In this document: piece after piece, positions 32,990 to 39,863 of the stretch
How the letters are laid out: each line of letters begins with the position of its first letter
Numbering within the stretch: the first letter of the stretch is position 1
The notes under the pieces: model-generated
The model's input: the letters and a program-made list of their open reading frames with translations, nothing else
Told to the model about the DNA's origin: nothing
Database searches by the model: none
Program-made: the position numbers and the translations under genes
Assembly: GCA_900768705.1 (NCBI GenBank)
Contig: CAAGEB010000100.1
Coordinates: forward strand, 1-39,863
Origin: Oscillospiraceae bacterium
GTDB taxonomy: Bacteria; Bacillota; Clostridia; Oscillospirales; Ruminococcaceae
Direction of reading: 5' to 3'
Length of the DNA: 39,863 nt

Positions 32990-33352
32990 ATGTTTAAATT
33001 TGTTAAAAAAGAGGAGAAGAAATCGTCCGAAGGTTCCTGCAAGTGTAACTGTTCAGCGGAGGATATAGCGGATATTAACAGCTGCTGCGGAACTGCTGTA
33101 AACGGAATTTGCTGTATTAAGGTGCTGGGAGCGGGATGCAAGTCGTGTCATGAGCTGTACGAGAATACGAAAAAAGCTGTGGCAGAAATGGGGCTTGCCG
33201 TTGAAGTTGAATATATTACCGATATGGAAAAAGTGATGTCCTACGGCGTAATGAGTATGCCCGCCCTTGTTGTAAATGAAAAGGTTGTATCAATGGGTAA
33301 AGTTCTTAAAACAGCCGATGTGGTGAAGCTGCTCGGGAAATCAAACTTCTGA
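32990..33352 (+). CDS. Cysteine-rich thioredoxin-fold protein
   Basis: A 120-residue protein whose last about 78 residues are the small thioredoxin-like family (redox-active disulfide protein 2): ICCIKVLGAGCKSCHELYEN with the CxxC active site (Cys50, Cys53), then SYGVMSMPALVVNEKVVSMG with the cis-Pro loop. An added N-terminal stretch carries Cys17, Cys19, Cys21, Cys32, Cys33, Cys41 and Cys42, giving nine cysteines in 53 residues, so it could bind the metalloid or metal directly. It follows the permease by 12 bp with AGGAGG. It probably reduces or delivers the substrate for export; this is inferred. Confidence 0.85.
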   Translation: MFKFVKKEEKKSSEGSCKCNCSAEDIADINSCCGTAVNGICCIKVLGAGCKSCHELYENTKKAVAEMGLAVEVEYITDMEKVMSYGVMSMPALVVNEKVVSMGKVLKTADVVKLLGKSNF

Positions 33353-33472
33353 CGGGATATATTACAAAAAAGCTTTTCATTTGCTGTCTATCCCGCTCTG
33401 CTGTCTCATTATATTGGCTTGTGAAAATTAATTACTTTTCAGGCACAGACTAATCCACATTGCAATGTACCG

Positions 33473-33533
33473 TTGGGAACAGTCTCCCAAAGGCACTCGA
33501 GTGCTTGACTTATTCCTCGAAATAGGGTATAAT
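33473..33533 (+). promoter_or_regulatory. Promoter with two adjacent palindromes before the LytS-type kinase
   Basis: TTGACT (33505-33510) and TATAAT (33528-33533) have a 17-bp spacer. Immediately upstream are a perfect 12-bp palindrome GCACTCGAGTGC (33493-33504), touching the -35 box, and a TTGGGA-acagtc-TCCCAA inverted repeat (33473-33490). Two regulator sites in tandem are likely. Confidence 0.65.
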
Positions 33534-33570
33534 TACTTTATCGGTAAACTTATGGAGAGCAGGTGAACCA

Positions 33571-35373
33571 TTGAAAAGAATAAAACCCGATTCAATATTT
33601 TTTGCGCTCCTGCTGGTATTGTCCGTTATACTGATTTTTGCGGCACTTAATCAGAATAATCAAGCAATATCCTCCATGCCTCTCAGAATAAGTTTTCAGG
33701 GAGAATACAGCATAAATAACGGAGAATGGCAGGAAATTTCAAAGAATGAGAGCATATTCTTCGGAAAGGGTCAAATCCGTCTGCGAGGCTATTTCCAACT
33801 TGAAATGCCGGAAGGGACAGTTATAGGAAGAGCCCCGAAGGACATGCATATAATTACATATTTTAAACATATCGGCGGACAGATTAATATGAATAATCAG
33901 ACCGTGTATTTCTTTGATATGGAAAATCAGCAGCTGGGCAGCAGTGCCTGCGGCGAAAACTGGATTACCTTTGACAATCCCGCCGATGAAACCGAAACGC
34001 TGGAAATTCTGCTTTTTAATCCTCATCAATACGGAAACAGCGATGCGGCAGATTTATTTCTGAATTCCTTTTACGCATATTCCGGATCAGTTTTTGATGA
34101 AATGATGATCCGTGAGGGGGCTGCCGGAAGAACTGTAGGAATAGTAATAATAGTTGTTTCCTTTATTGTACTCGGTGTAGCAATTTTTTCAACAATTCTG
34201 AAAATGCCGTACAGCCGTTTTTTGTGGATTTTAGGATTATTAATTCTGTTTTCCGGCTGCTTCTGCATTCTTGATTCGCCGAATTTCTGCCTGTGCGGGA
34301 ATACCACCGTTTTCATTACCACGGCAAAGTGTCTGTGCGTAATTCTGTATCCGGCATTTATGTTCCGGCTTTCGGTAAGCTGCATTTCGGAAAAGTTCAA
34401 AAAAATCGGCAGCGGGATTTCGGCTGCAAATGCAATACTCTCTGCTGCAGCGTTAATAATCGCAATAACGGGAAAAGTGCTGATTTACGATCTGACTTTC
34501 TATGTGCTGATTATAGAGCTTATCTCAGCATTAATTCTTGCTGTTTTGTGCGCTGTCAGCTTTAAAGGCAGTAATCTGTGGCAGAGGGTTATGACTTCGG
34601 TTTGTCTGATAGCTCTTATTTCGTTGGATGTGGATATCTTTTTCGTGGTTTTCGGAAACTTGAGTAATGTATTTGTATCAAAAATTATTTTTGTGGCAGT
34701 ATTCATTTGCGCATTATTCTATTCTCTGAAATACATTCCTATGAATATAAAATCAAGTATTCACGAAAAGGAATTACAGCTGGAATTGCAGGAGAACAAA
34801 GTTGCGGTAATGCTTAGCCAGATACAGCCTCATTTCCTTTACAACGCCCTTACCGCAATCTGCGACTTATGCAGCTCGGAGCCTGAAAAAGCCCGTGAAG
34901 CACTGGTAGATTTCTCCGTCTATCTTCGTGAGAATATGGACTCAATAAACAGCAAGGGACCTGTCAGCTTTAATCGTGAGCTTTCCCATATAAAAACCTA
35001 TCTCAAACTGGAAAAGCTTAGATTTGAAGAAAAAATCAATGTTGTTTACGATATTTCGGCGGAGGATTTTGAAATTCAGCCTCTGACAATTCAGCCTATA
35101 GTTGAAAATGCCATAAAGCACGGAATCTGTCCGAAGAAAGGCGGAGGAACAATTACCATTAAGACGGAGGAAAAGGATGAAATTGTCACAATTACCGTGA
35201 CTGACGACGGAGTAGGTTTTGATGTGCAAAATCCGATATCGGAAGATAATTCACGCTCCCATATAGGGCTGGAAAATGTAAGGAAAAGAGTGGAAAACTA
35301 CCATAGCGGAAAGCTATCCATAGAAAGCGAAAAAGGAAAGGGTACAACTGTCACAATTACATTCCGGAAATAA
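33571..35373 (+). CDS. LytS/YpdA-type membrane histidine kinase
   Basis: A 600-residue sensor kinase. One membrane helix (about 10-28), an extracytoplasmic beta-rich domain (about 30-195), then about seven membrane helices (about 200-390) resembling 7TMR-DISM sensors. A coiled-coil leads to the His_kinase domain: SQIQPHFLYNALTA with His421, then IQPIVENAIKHG as N-box and DDGVGFD plus GIGLENVRKR-like GLENVRKRVENY. The start is TTG 33571 with AGGTGA just upstream; no ATG is available before residue 36. It is convergent with a SARP-type response regulator, its likely partner, sharing a terminator. Confidence 0.9.
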   Translation: MKRIKPDSIFFALLLVLSVILIFAALNQNNQAISSMPLRISFQGEYSINNGEWQEISKNESIFFGKGQIRLRGYFQLEMPEGTVIGRAPKDMHIITYFKHIGGQINMNNQTVYFFDMENQQLGSSACGENWITFDNPADETETLEILLFNPHQYGNSDAADLFLNSFYAYSGSVFDEMMIREGAAGRTVGIVIIVVSFIVLGVAIFSTILKMPYSRFLWILGLLILFSGCFCILDSPNFCLCGNTTVFITTAKCLCVILYPAFMFRLSVSCISEKFKKIGSGISAANAILSAAALIIAITGKVLIYDLTFYVLIIELISALILAVLCAVSFKGSNLWQRVMTSVCLIALISLDVDIFFVVFGNLSNVFVSKIIFVAVFICALFYSLKYIPMNIKSSIHEKELQLELQENKVAVMLSQIQPHFLYNALTAICDLCSSEPEKAREALVDFSVYLRENMDSINSKGPVSFNRELSHIKTYLKLEKLRFEEKINVVYDISAEDFEIQPLTIQPIVENAIKHGICPKKGGGTITIKTEEKDEIVTITVTDDGVGFDVQNPISEDNSRSHIGLENVRKRVENYHSGKLSIESEKGKGTTVTITFRK

Positions 35374-35409
35374 AAAAACAGAACCTGTATAATTACGGGT
35401 GCTGTTTTT
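35372..35409. terminator. Shared bidirectional terminator overlapping gene ends
   Basis: AAAACAG-AACC and GGGT-GCTGTTTTT pair around the stop codons of the convergent kinase and response regulator. The right arm lies within the last codons of the regulator gene. Confidence 0.65.
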
Positions 35410-36187
35410 CTATATATCCCAATGTCAGCTCTGCCCATGAAAACTGCGCCATATATTCTCCGTGATAACTGTTTACAGCATAGGGAATCTGATGAATAAA
35501 ATCGTAGTAATCGCAGTCAACACCGCCGGGATTTATGGCAAGGGCGTTTCGATTCTTTATCAACACCGATTCGGCATTAAAAGCCGCAAGGGTTTTCTTC
35601 AAATCCGCAACGAGATTTCTGAGATTACTCCGCAAAGAGTCGGAGTCCGTTTCATCCTCCCACAGAACAGCAATAATCTCGTTATTCGTGCAGATGGCAC
35701 CCCTGCGGTCAACGAGGTAAGCAAGAAGCTCCTTTGTTTTCGCCCGCTTGAAAACCACCGGCTTATCCTCCGAAAAAACCTCGAAATTTCCAAAGCACTG
35801 TATTCTCAGCCTGCTGTCCGATTTTATCTGAATAGGGTGGCGCAAATTCTCCATAGCGTTTATTACGGCAGAACTGCTTATGGGCTTCATAAGATAATCG
35901 CTGGCATACACTCTGTAGGCGTCAAGGGCGTATTCGCTATGGGCGGTGGTAAAAATTATATTTGTATCACCATTTATGTCCTTGAGGATTTTAGCAAGCT
36001 CAATACCGTTTTTCTCTTCCATTCTTATATCGAGAAACGCAACATCGCACCTGATTTCCGAAGCCTTTTCAATCGCTTCCTGTGATTTTAAAAAAGGAAA
36101 TATATCTGCATCGGGATATAGTTCTTCTAACATTCTCACCAAATAGTTTACGGCGTGCTTTTCGTCGTCCACCACAATAAAATTCAT
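35393..36187 (-). CDS. Response regulator with SARP-type DNA-binding domain
   Basis: A 264-residue regulator: receiver domain (1-120, VVDDE, Asp53 in AFLDIRM, lysine in DYLMKPIS) joined to a winged-helix domain (about 130-215: FGNFEVF, FKRAKTKELLAYLVDRRGAI, SLRSNLRNLVADLKKTL) followed by a short BTAD-like helical end. This is the SARP-type activator architecture, not the LytTR or AraC type usually paired with LytS-like kinases. The ATG at 36187 has GGAGGA nine bases ahead; an open frame extends 55 codons upstream but has no such site. It is convergent with the kinase and divergent from a clostripain-like protease whose promoter has a direct repeat. Confidence 0.9.
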   Translation of the reverse strand: MNFIVVDDEKHAVNYLVRMLEELYPDADIFPFLKSQEAIEKASEIRCDVAFLDIRMEEKNGIELAKILKDINGDTNIIFTTAHSEYALDAYRVYASDYLMKPISSSAVINAMENLRHPIQIKSDSRLRIQCFGNFEVFSEDKPVVFKRAKTKELLAYLVDRRGAICTNNEIIAVLWEDETDSDSLRSNLRNLVADLKKTLAAFNAESVLIKNRNALAINPGGVDCDYYDFIHQIPYAVNSYHGEYMAQFSWAELTLGYIEKQHP

Positions 36188-36215
36188 AGAAATTCCTCCA
36201 AATACGACTATTTGT

Positions 36216-36244
36216 ATTTTATCACAATCGGGGGATTTTTTCAA
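36216..36244 (-). promoter_or_regulatory. Putative promoter of the SARP-type response regulator
   Basis: On the minus strand TTGAAA (36244-36239) and TAAAAT (36221-36216) have a 17-bp spacer, giving a short leader before ATG 36187. Confidence 0.6.
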
Positions 36245-36289
36245 TAGTAAAAATTCATTTTCAAGGGAGAAAAGGACTAAAAATACATA

Positions 36290-36326
36290 TTTTGTTGCAG
36301 TTTTGTTGCACCTGTTATTGTATAAT
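36290..36326 (+). promoter_or_regulatory. Direct-repeat activator site and -10 box of the protease gene
   Basis: The decamer TTTTGTTGCA occurs twice, at 36290-36299 and 36301-36310, an 11-bp period. The second copy ends 10 bp before a consensus TATAAT (36321-36326). No good -35 box is present at 17 bp; the repeats sit in its place. SARP activators bind direct repeats of 11-bp period just upstream of the -10 box, so the adjacent response regulator is the natural candidate. Confidence 0.65.
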
Positions 36327-36344
36327 ATAATTGGAAGGAAAGGT

Positions 36345-36362
36345 ATGGACATATTTGTATGA
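36345..36362 (+). CDS. Possible five-codon leader minigene
   Basis: ATG GAC ATA TTT GTA TGA has the good ribosome binding site GGAAGGAAAGG just upstream. Its stop overlaps the protease start (ATGA at 36359-36362). The protease ATG itself is about 15 bases from that site, so ribosomes may finish the minigene and restart. Too short to prove by composition. Confidence 0.35.
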   Translation: MDIFV

Positions 36363-38152
36363 AAATAAACATAAAAATTTTAGCTGCCGCAGCGGCGACA
36401 TTAATTGTTCTGGTGGCTTCAGTGTTGGTTTTCATATTTACAAGAAGCACTGCGTCTGAAAACTCAGAAAGCGACAATGTGAGCATTGAAGAAGACAATC
36501 CGGATATATCGGATTCCACGCTCTTAATATATTTGTGCGGAAGCTCTCTTGAAACAACGGGTGGTTTTGCAACTGCAAATATCAAAGAAATGCTTGATGC
36601 GACAATCAGTGACGATGTGAATATTGTCATTGAAACCGGTGGTACGAAAAAATGGCGGGGTTTTGGAATTGAAAGCGAAAAAATCGGACGATATTCTATC
36701 CGTGACGGCAATCTTGTTAAGGTGGGAGAGGCTGACCTTGCCGGTATGGGGAAAAGTTCAACACTTTCGGATTTTATTAAATGGGGAACAGAAACCTATC
36801 CCGCAAAGAAAACCTCGCTGATTTTATGGAATCACGGCGGCGGATTTGTCAAAGGTGCTTGTTATGACGAGCTGCTTTCGGGGGATTGGCTTACCGTTGA
36901 TGAAATTACCTCGGCACTTTCCGCTTGCGGTCTTAAACAGAAACTGGCGTTTATAGGTTTTGACGCCTGTAAAATGGCGTGCTTTGACACGGCTGTTTCA
37001 ATCAGCCCTTTTGCGGATTATATGATAGCGTCTCAGGATCTGGAACATTCGGGCGGCTGGGACTATAAAGTAATTGCGGAAAATCTCGGCAGGGAGGATT
37101 TTTACGAAAAAATCCTCGAAAGCTATGGAGAAAAGCATAGTACAAAGGGCTACTATACGCTCTCTTGTACGGATTTGTCAAAAATTGAAAAGCTCCGTGA
37201 AACACTTCACAAAATAATATCTGCCATTTCCGGAACAGATGGCATTGAAAAGCTTTCCGATGCGCTGGACAGTGCAGATATTATCGAAAGCGCCTCAAAC
37301 GGCTATTACGATTTCGGGGCAATATCGACTTTTTACGGCATAGAAACGGATTTTTCGGATATTGTAAAAACCGAAAACTCACCCTCCAAAAGAAATGCTT
37401 CGGGGCTTAATCTAATGTTTCCGTCTGATGAAAACCAGCTGCAAAGCTATCTTCCGGTCTGTCAGGACGGGATTTACAAGAGCTTTCTTGAGAACTATTT
37501 TGCGAAAGACGCCGCAGAAAAATTCTGCTTTGAAAACAATGGCTTTTCCGATAACGAAAGGCTGAGCTTTACAATTCAAAACAGATCGGAAAAATATATC
37601 CGGCGAATGGAATATGTCCTTGGTGCTATCGATATCGACAATCAGGTTTATTACAGAATGGGCGTTGACAACGATTTTAAAAACTATGGAAACACCTATT
37701 CGGTAAATTTCACCGGTAAATGGGTGTATTTCGGCGGATATGCCCTTACCTGCGAAATAATGACCGAAAAAAACGGGTGTACGGTTTTCAGCTCTCCCGT
37801 GAAAATTAACGGCTCCGAAGCAAAGCTGATTTTCACCTACAACGGCTTAACACGAAGAGTCAAGCTCAACGGGTATGTTCGTACCCAAGATTCCACCGGC
37901 AGAATTATGACCCTTGCCGAAAACGATGAGGTAAGCATATTATATTACAAAATGGACAGCGATGAAACGGCGGAATATGGAAAATTTACCTATGACAGCA
38001 ATAGCAAAATCGAGATAAAACAGCTCCCCGACTATTATTATGTTTTTCAGGGCGTTATCACCGATATTTACGGAGATGTTCATTACACCAAAATTGCGAT
38101 TGCCAAAATAACCGACGGTAAAATGGAAATAGAGGGAATTTTTGAACAGTAG
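36359..38152 (+). CDS. Clostripain-family (C11) cysteine protease, membrane anchored
   Basis: A 597-residue exported protein with one N-terminal membrane helix (about 7-28) and no lipobox. The C11 catalytic dyad is visible: His159 in LILWNHGGGF and Cys204 in IGFDACKMAC; SQDLEHSGGWDY follows as in the family. The C-terminal about 200 residues (from about 390) are beta-rich and of unknown role. Clostripain-type enzymes cleave after arginine or lysine and often self-process, but specificity here is untested. It is divergent from the SARP-type regulator, with that regulator's probable site in its promoter. Confidence 0.9.
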   Translation: MKINIKILAAAAATLIVLVASVLVFIFTRSTASENSESDNVSIEEDNPDISDSTLLIYLCGSSLETTGGFATANIKEMLDATISDDVNIVIETGGTKKWRGFGIESEKIGRYSIRDGNLVKVGEADLAGMGKSSTLSDFIKWGTETYPAKKTSLILWNHGGGFVKGACYDELLSGDWLTVDEITSALSACGLKQKLAFIGFDACKMACFDTAVSISPFADYMIASQDLEHSGGWDYKVIAENLGREDFYEKILESYGEKHSTKGYYTLSCTDLSKIEKLRETLHKIISAISGTDGIEKLSDALDSADIIESASNGYYDFGAISTFYGIETDFSDIVKTENSPSKRNASGLNLMFPSDENQLQSYLPVCQDGIYKSFLENYFAKDAAEKFCFENNGFSDNERLSFTIQNRSEKYIRRMEYVLGAIDIDNQVYYRMGVDNDFKNYGNTYSVNFTGKWVYFGGYALTCEIMTEKNGCTVFSSPVKINGSEAKLIFTYNGLTRRVKLNGYVRTQDSTGRIMTLAENDEVSILYYKMDSDETAEYGKFTYDSNSKIEIKQLPDYYYVFQGVITDIYGDVHYTKIAIAKITDGKMEIEGIFEQ

Positions 38153-38194
38153 GATAAACAAAATCAAAGCCCTGTTATGGACAACCTAAGCTAT

Positions 38195-38220
38195 AACACC
38201 ACGGTTTAACCCGTAGTGTT
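38195..38220 (+). terminator. Hairpin after the protease gene
   Basis: AACACCACGG and CCGTAGTGTT pair with one mismatch around a six-base loop, about 40 bp beyond the protease stop. The T-tract is absent, so it may be weak. A second small hairpin TGCAGG/CCTGCA (38231-38249) lies just before the next gene's ribosome binding site. Confidence 0.45.
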
Positions 38221-38262
38221 GCAATAAAAATGCAGGCAAAACCCCTGCAGAAAGGAATCAAT

Positions 38263-39863
38263 ATGAAAAAGAGAATATTGGCGGCTGTATTGGCAGCTGT
38301 GATGTGCTTATCCATCACCTCTTGCACAGACAGCGACTCGGGTACCATTGCCCCGTGGAAAATAACCGATGAAGAGTTGGAACAGGCTGTGGAACTGTCC
38401 TGCACCACAGCGAAAAACGGCGATATCCTTGAGGTAACGCTTACCAGTGACGAGGATTTGTTCAAAGAGGGAATCGGGAAGAACAATATTGCTGTTCAAG
38501 CGTTCAATTACCAGCCAAAGGAACAAACCGAGGAGAACTCTGTCGAAGAATTGACCGAGACTGTATCAGAGATTTCACCGGACAGCGAAAATTCGGGAGA
38601 TGAAGGCAATTCCGTTGAAAGCAGCTTTTCGGAACCTATTGAAATCAATGATTATACTTTAACCAGAACGGATTCCAAAAACCTGGTAATTTCGTTCAAG
38701 AACCCCTACGAATACGGCTCATACGATTTTTATATCCATAAGGACGGCACCACAAGCGGAAAATTTGCGGGAGCCACCTGGTCAAATCTTCCCGAAGATG
38801 AAAGCACCGAACAAAACCCCGTTACAGCGTCGGTAGATGGTATTTTCTACAACGGAGACGAAAATCCCGTATTTAAGATTTCGCTTGAAAATACGACTGC
38901 AAAGGATGTCAAGCCCGAAAATCTCGAATTGTCGGGAGCATTTGAGGATCTGAGCATTACTTCGGTTACGGCGACGGATAACGAAATCACCGTAAACACC
39001 GTAGGCGAAGTCAGCATCTGCTCCGCACCCTACGGATATGTTGACATTTCTGCGGACGCTCTCAGCACCGAGAACGAGATTATTGCAACTGTAGATATTT
39101 CACAGGCGAGTGCATACATCTCCCCGGACTCCTACGCTTATGAAAGCGGCAAGCTTAAGTTTAACATAGAGCTTTCGGGAGCAAAGGCGGTAAAGAGCGG
39201 TGACGAGCTGGCAAGCCTTATAACTGTTGATAATAAGAGCGTCATTTCGGCAGAAGATAACACCGACGGAAATGTGATAACAGTAACCGTTGCGACAGAC
39301 GCGGCAGATATTGATTCTGCGATAAAGTCGCTGACGGAAAAGTCTCTTGTAATCAAGGAAGAAGCACTGTCCTGCGATACCGATATTGAACATACAATAT
39401 CGAACAGCACCGCTTGTATACTGCCATACTTAGATTATATCGAAAAGACCGACAGCGGCTTTAAGGGTACTCTTTACCTCGGCACATTTGGCGGCAAGCT
39501 AAGTGGTCTTACTGCGGCGGATCTTACCTTTGACGGCGATTTTGCAGGAGCAAAGGTAAGCGAGATTAAGGAAGAGGACGGACTGTACACCGTTACCTTT
39601 ACGTTTGAAAGCAATACATCCCTTGACAGCGACGTTTTTGAAGGCGGCGTAAAGGTTGCAGACGGAAAACTGTTAAACGCATGGGGAACACCATCAAATA
39701 ATACTTATGAGGATCTGAGCTACATACCGGACTCGGTCAGAATAGATCAAAGCACAATCAAGAAAGTAATCAACACCCTTTCTGAAGCTAAGAATACATT
39801 CGAGACCATAAGAGATCTTGCCAAGACCTTTGAAAAGCTGTCAAAATCCGCTTACAGCCTTGA
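38263..39863 (+). CDS. Large surface lipoprotein, truncated by the window edge
   Basis: The frame is open from ATG 38263 to the end of the window (533 codons seen). AAAGGAATC precedes the start. The product begins MKKRILAAVLAAVMCLSITS then Cys21, a lipoprotein signal. After about residue 25 it is acidic, Ser/Thr/Glu-rich and made of repeated beta-sandwich-like segments (for example KNGDILEVTLTSDEDLF, NPVFKISLENTTAKDVKPEN, KLSGLTAADLTFDGDF). A helix-rich part starts near residue 490. I do not recognise a catalytic motif; an adhesin or surface-anchored binding protein is plausible. It lies 110 bp after the protease gene and could be a substrate or partner. Confidence 0.8.
   Translation, partial: MKKRILAAVLAAVMCLSITSCTDSDSGTIAPWKITDEELEQAVELSCTTAKNGDILEVTLTSDEDLFKEGIGKNNIAVQAFNYQPKEQTEENSVEELTETVSEISPDSENSGDEGNSVESSFSEPIEINDYTLTRTDSKNLVISFKNPYEYGSYDFYIHKDGTTSGKFAGATWSNLPEDESTEQNPVTASVDGIFYNGDENPVFKISLENTTAKDVKPENLELSGAFEDLSITSVTATDNEITVNTVGEVSICSAPYGYVDISADALSTENEIIATVDISQASAYISPDSYAYESGKLKFNIELSGAKAVKSGDELASLITVDNKSVISAEDNTDGNVITVTVATDAADIDSAIKSLTEKSLVIKEEALSCDTDIEHTISNSTACILPYLDYIEKTDSGFKGTLYLGTFGGKLSGLTAADLTFDGDFAGAKVSEIKEEDGLYTVTFTFESNTSLDSDVFEGGVKVADGKLLNAWGTPSNNTYEDLSYIPDSVRIDQSTIKKVINTLSEAKNTFETIRDLAKTFEKLSKSAYSL

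Noticed and set aside
36188..36352. 55-codon extension of the response regulator
   Set aside because: It runs through the divergent promoter region; GGAGGA before ATG 36187 and the receiver-domain start fix the true beginning.
1..39863. CRISPR array or tRNA genes
   Set aside because: No regularly spaced direct repeats of CRISPR type and no cloverleaf-like sequence were recognised by eye.

Overview
The window looks like chromosome of a low-to-mid GC, Gram-positive, anaerobic gut or rumen Firmicute, most likely a Ruminococcus-type member of the Oscillospiraceae. The signs are strong AGGAGG-type ribosome binding sites, several TTG starts, a GH94 cellobiose phosphorylase, a class-I tetrahydrofolate riboswitch, a LytS-type kinase, a clostripain-family protease, and a compact F-type ATP synthase operon whose c subunit carries a sodium-type ion site. 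The species is inferred from gene content only. No tRNA, rRNA, CRISPR array or complete insertion sequence was seen.

Layout. 1-233: five tandem perfect GC-rich hairpins, probably non-coding. 0.5-3.7 kb: pfkA, then a THF riboswitch controlling a folate ECF S component, overlapped by proC and followed by a cyclophilin. 3.8-6.7 kb (minus): a three-domain membrane protein joining an acyltransferase-3 domain, a CapA-like metallophosphatase domain and an SGNH hydrolase domain. 7.2-12.8 kb: purD, a THUMP rRNA methyltransferase, a TgpA-like transglutaminase and a DUF58 protein, apparently one operon. 13.0-14.7 kb (minus): a BceRS-like two-component pair with no ABC transporter beside it. 14.9-17.3 kb (minus): cellobiose phosphorylase.

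17.6-28.3 kb is one closely spaced plus-strand run: membrane-anchored NodB deacetylase, bactofilin, an unknown membrane protein, two AtpI/AtpZ-like proteins, then atpB-E-F-H-A, a 41-residue membrane peptide, and atpG-D-C. It has three oddities: a fold-back (MITE-like) element between atpB and atpE, the unlisted 41-codon gene between atpA and atpG, and an atpG that seems to start at a non-AUG codon.

28.7-33.4 kb is AT-rich and accessory in character. A divergent Xre regulator faces a secreted three-gene operon (lipoprotein, peptidoglycan-binding/CHAP hydrolase, Ig-like protein), with an inverted-repeat operator inside the promoter. Next comes an ArsR-regulated cassette: arsR, a broken small gene, an ArsP-type permease and a cysteine-rich thioredoxin-like protein. 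33.5-38.2 kb: a LytS-type kinase and a convergent response regulator with a SARP-type DNA-binding domain, divergent from a clostripain-like protease. The protease promoter carries an 11-bp-phased direct repeat of the kind SARP proteins bind, so these three genes may form one signalling unit. The window ends inside a large surface lipoprotein gene.
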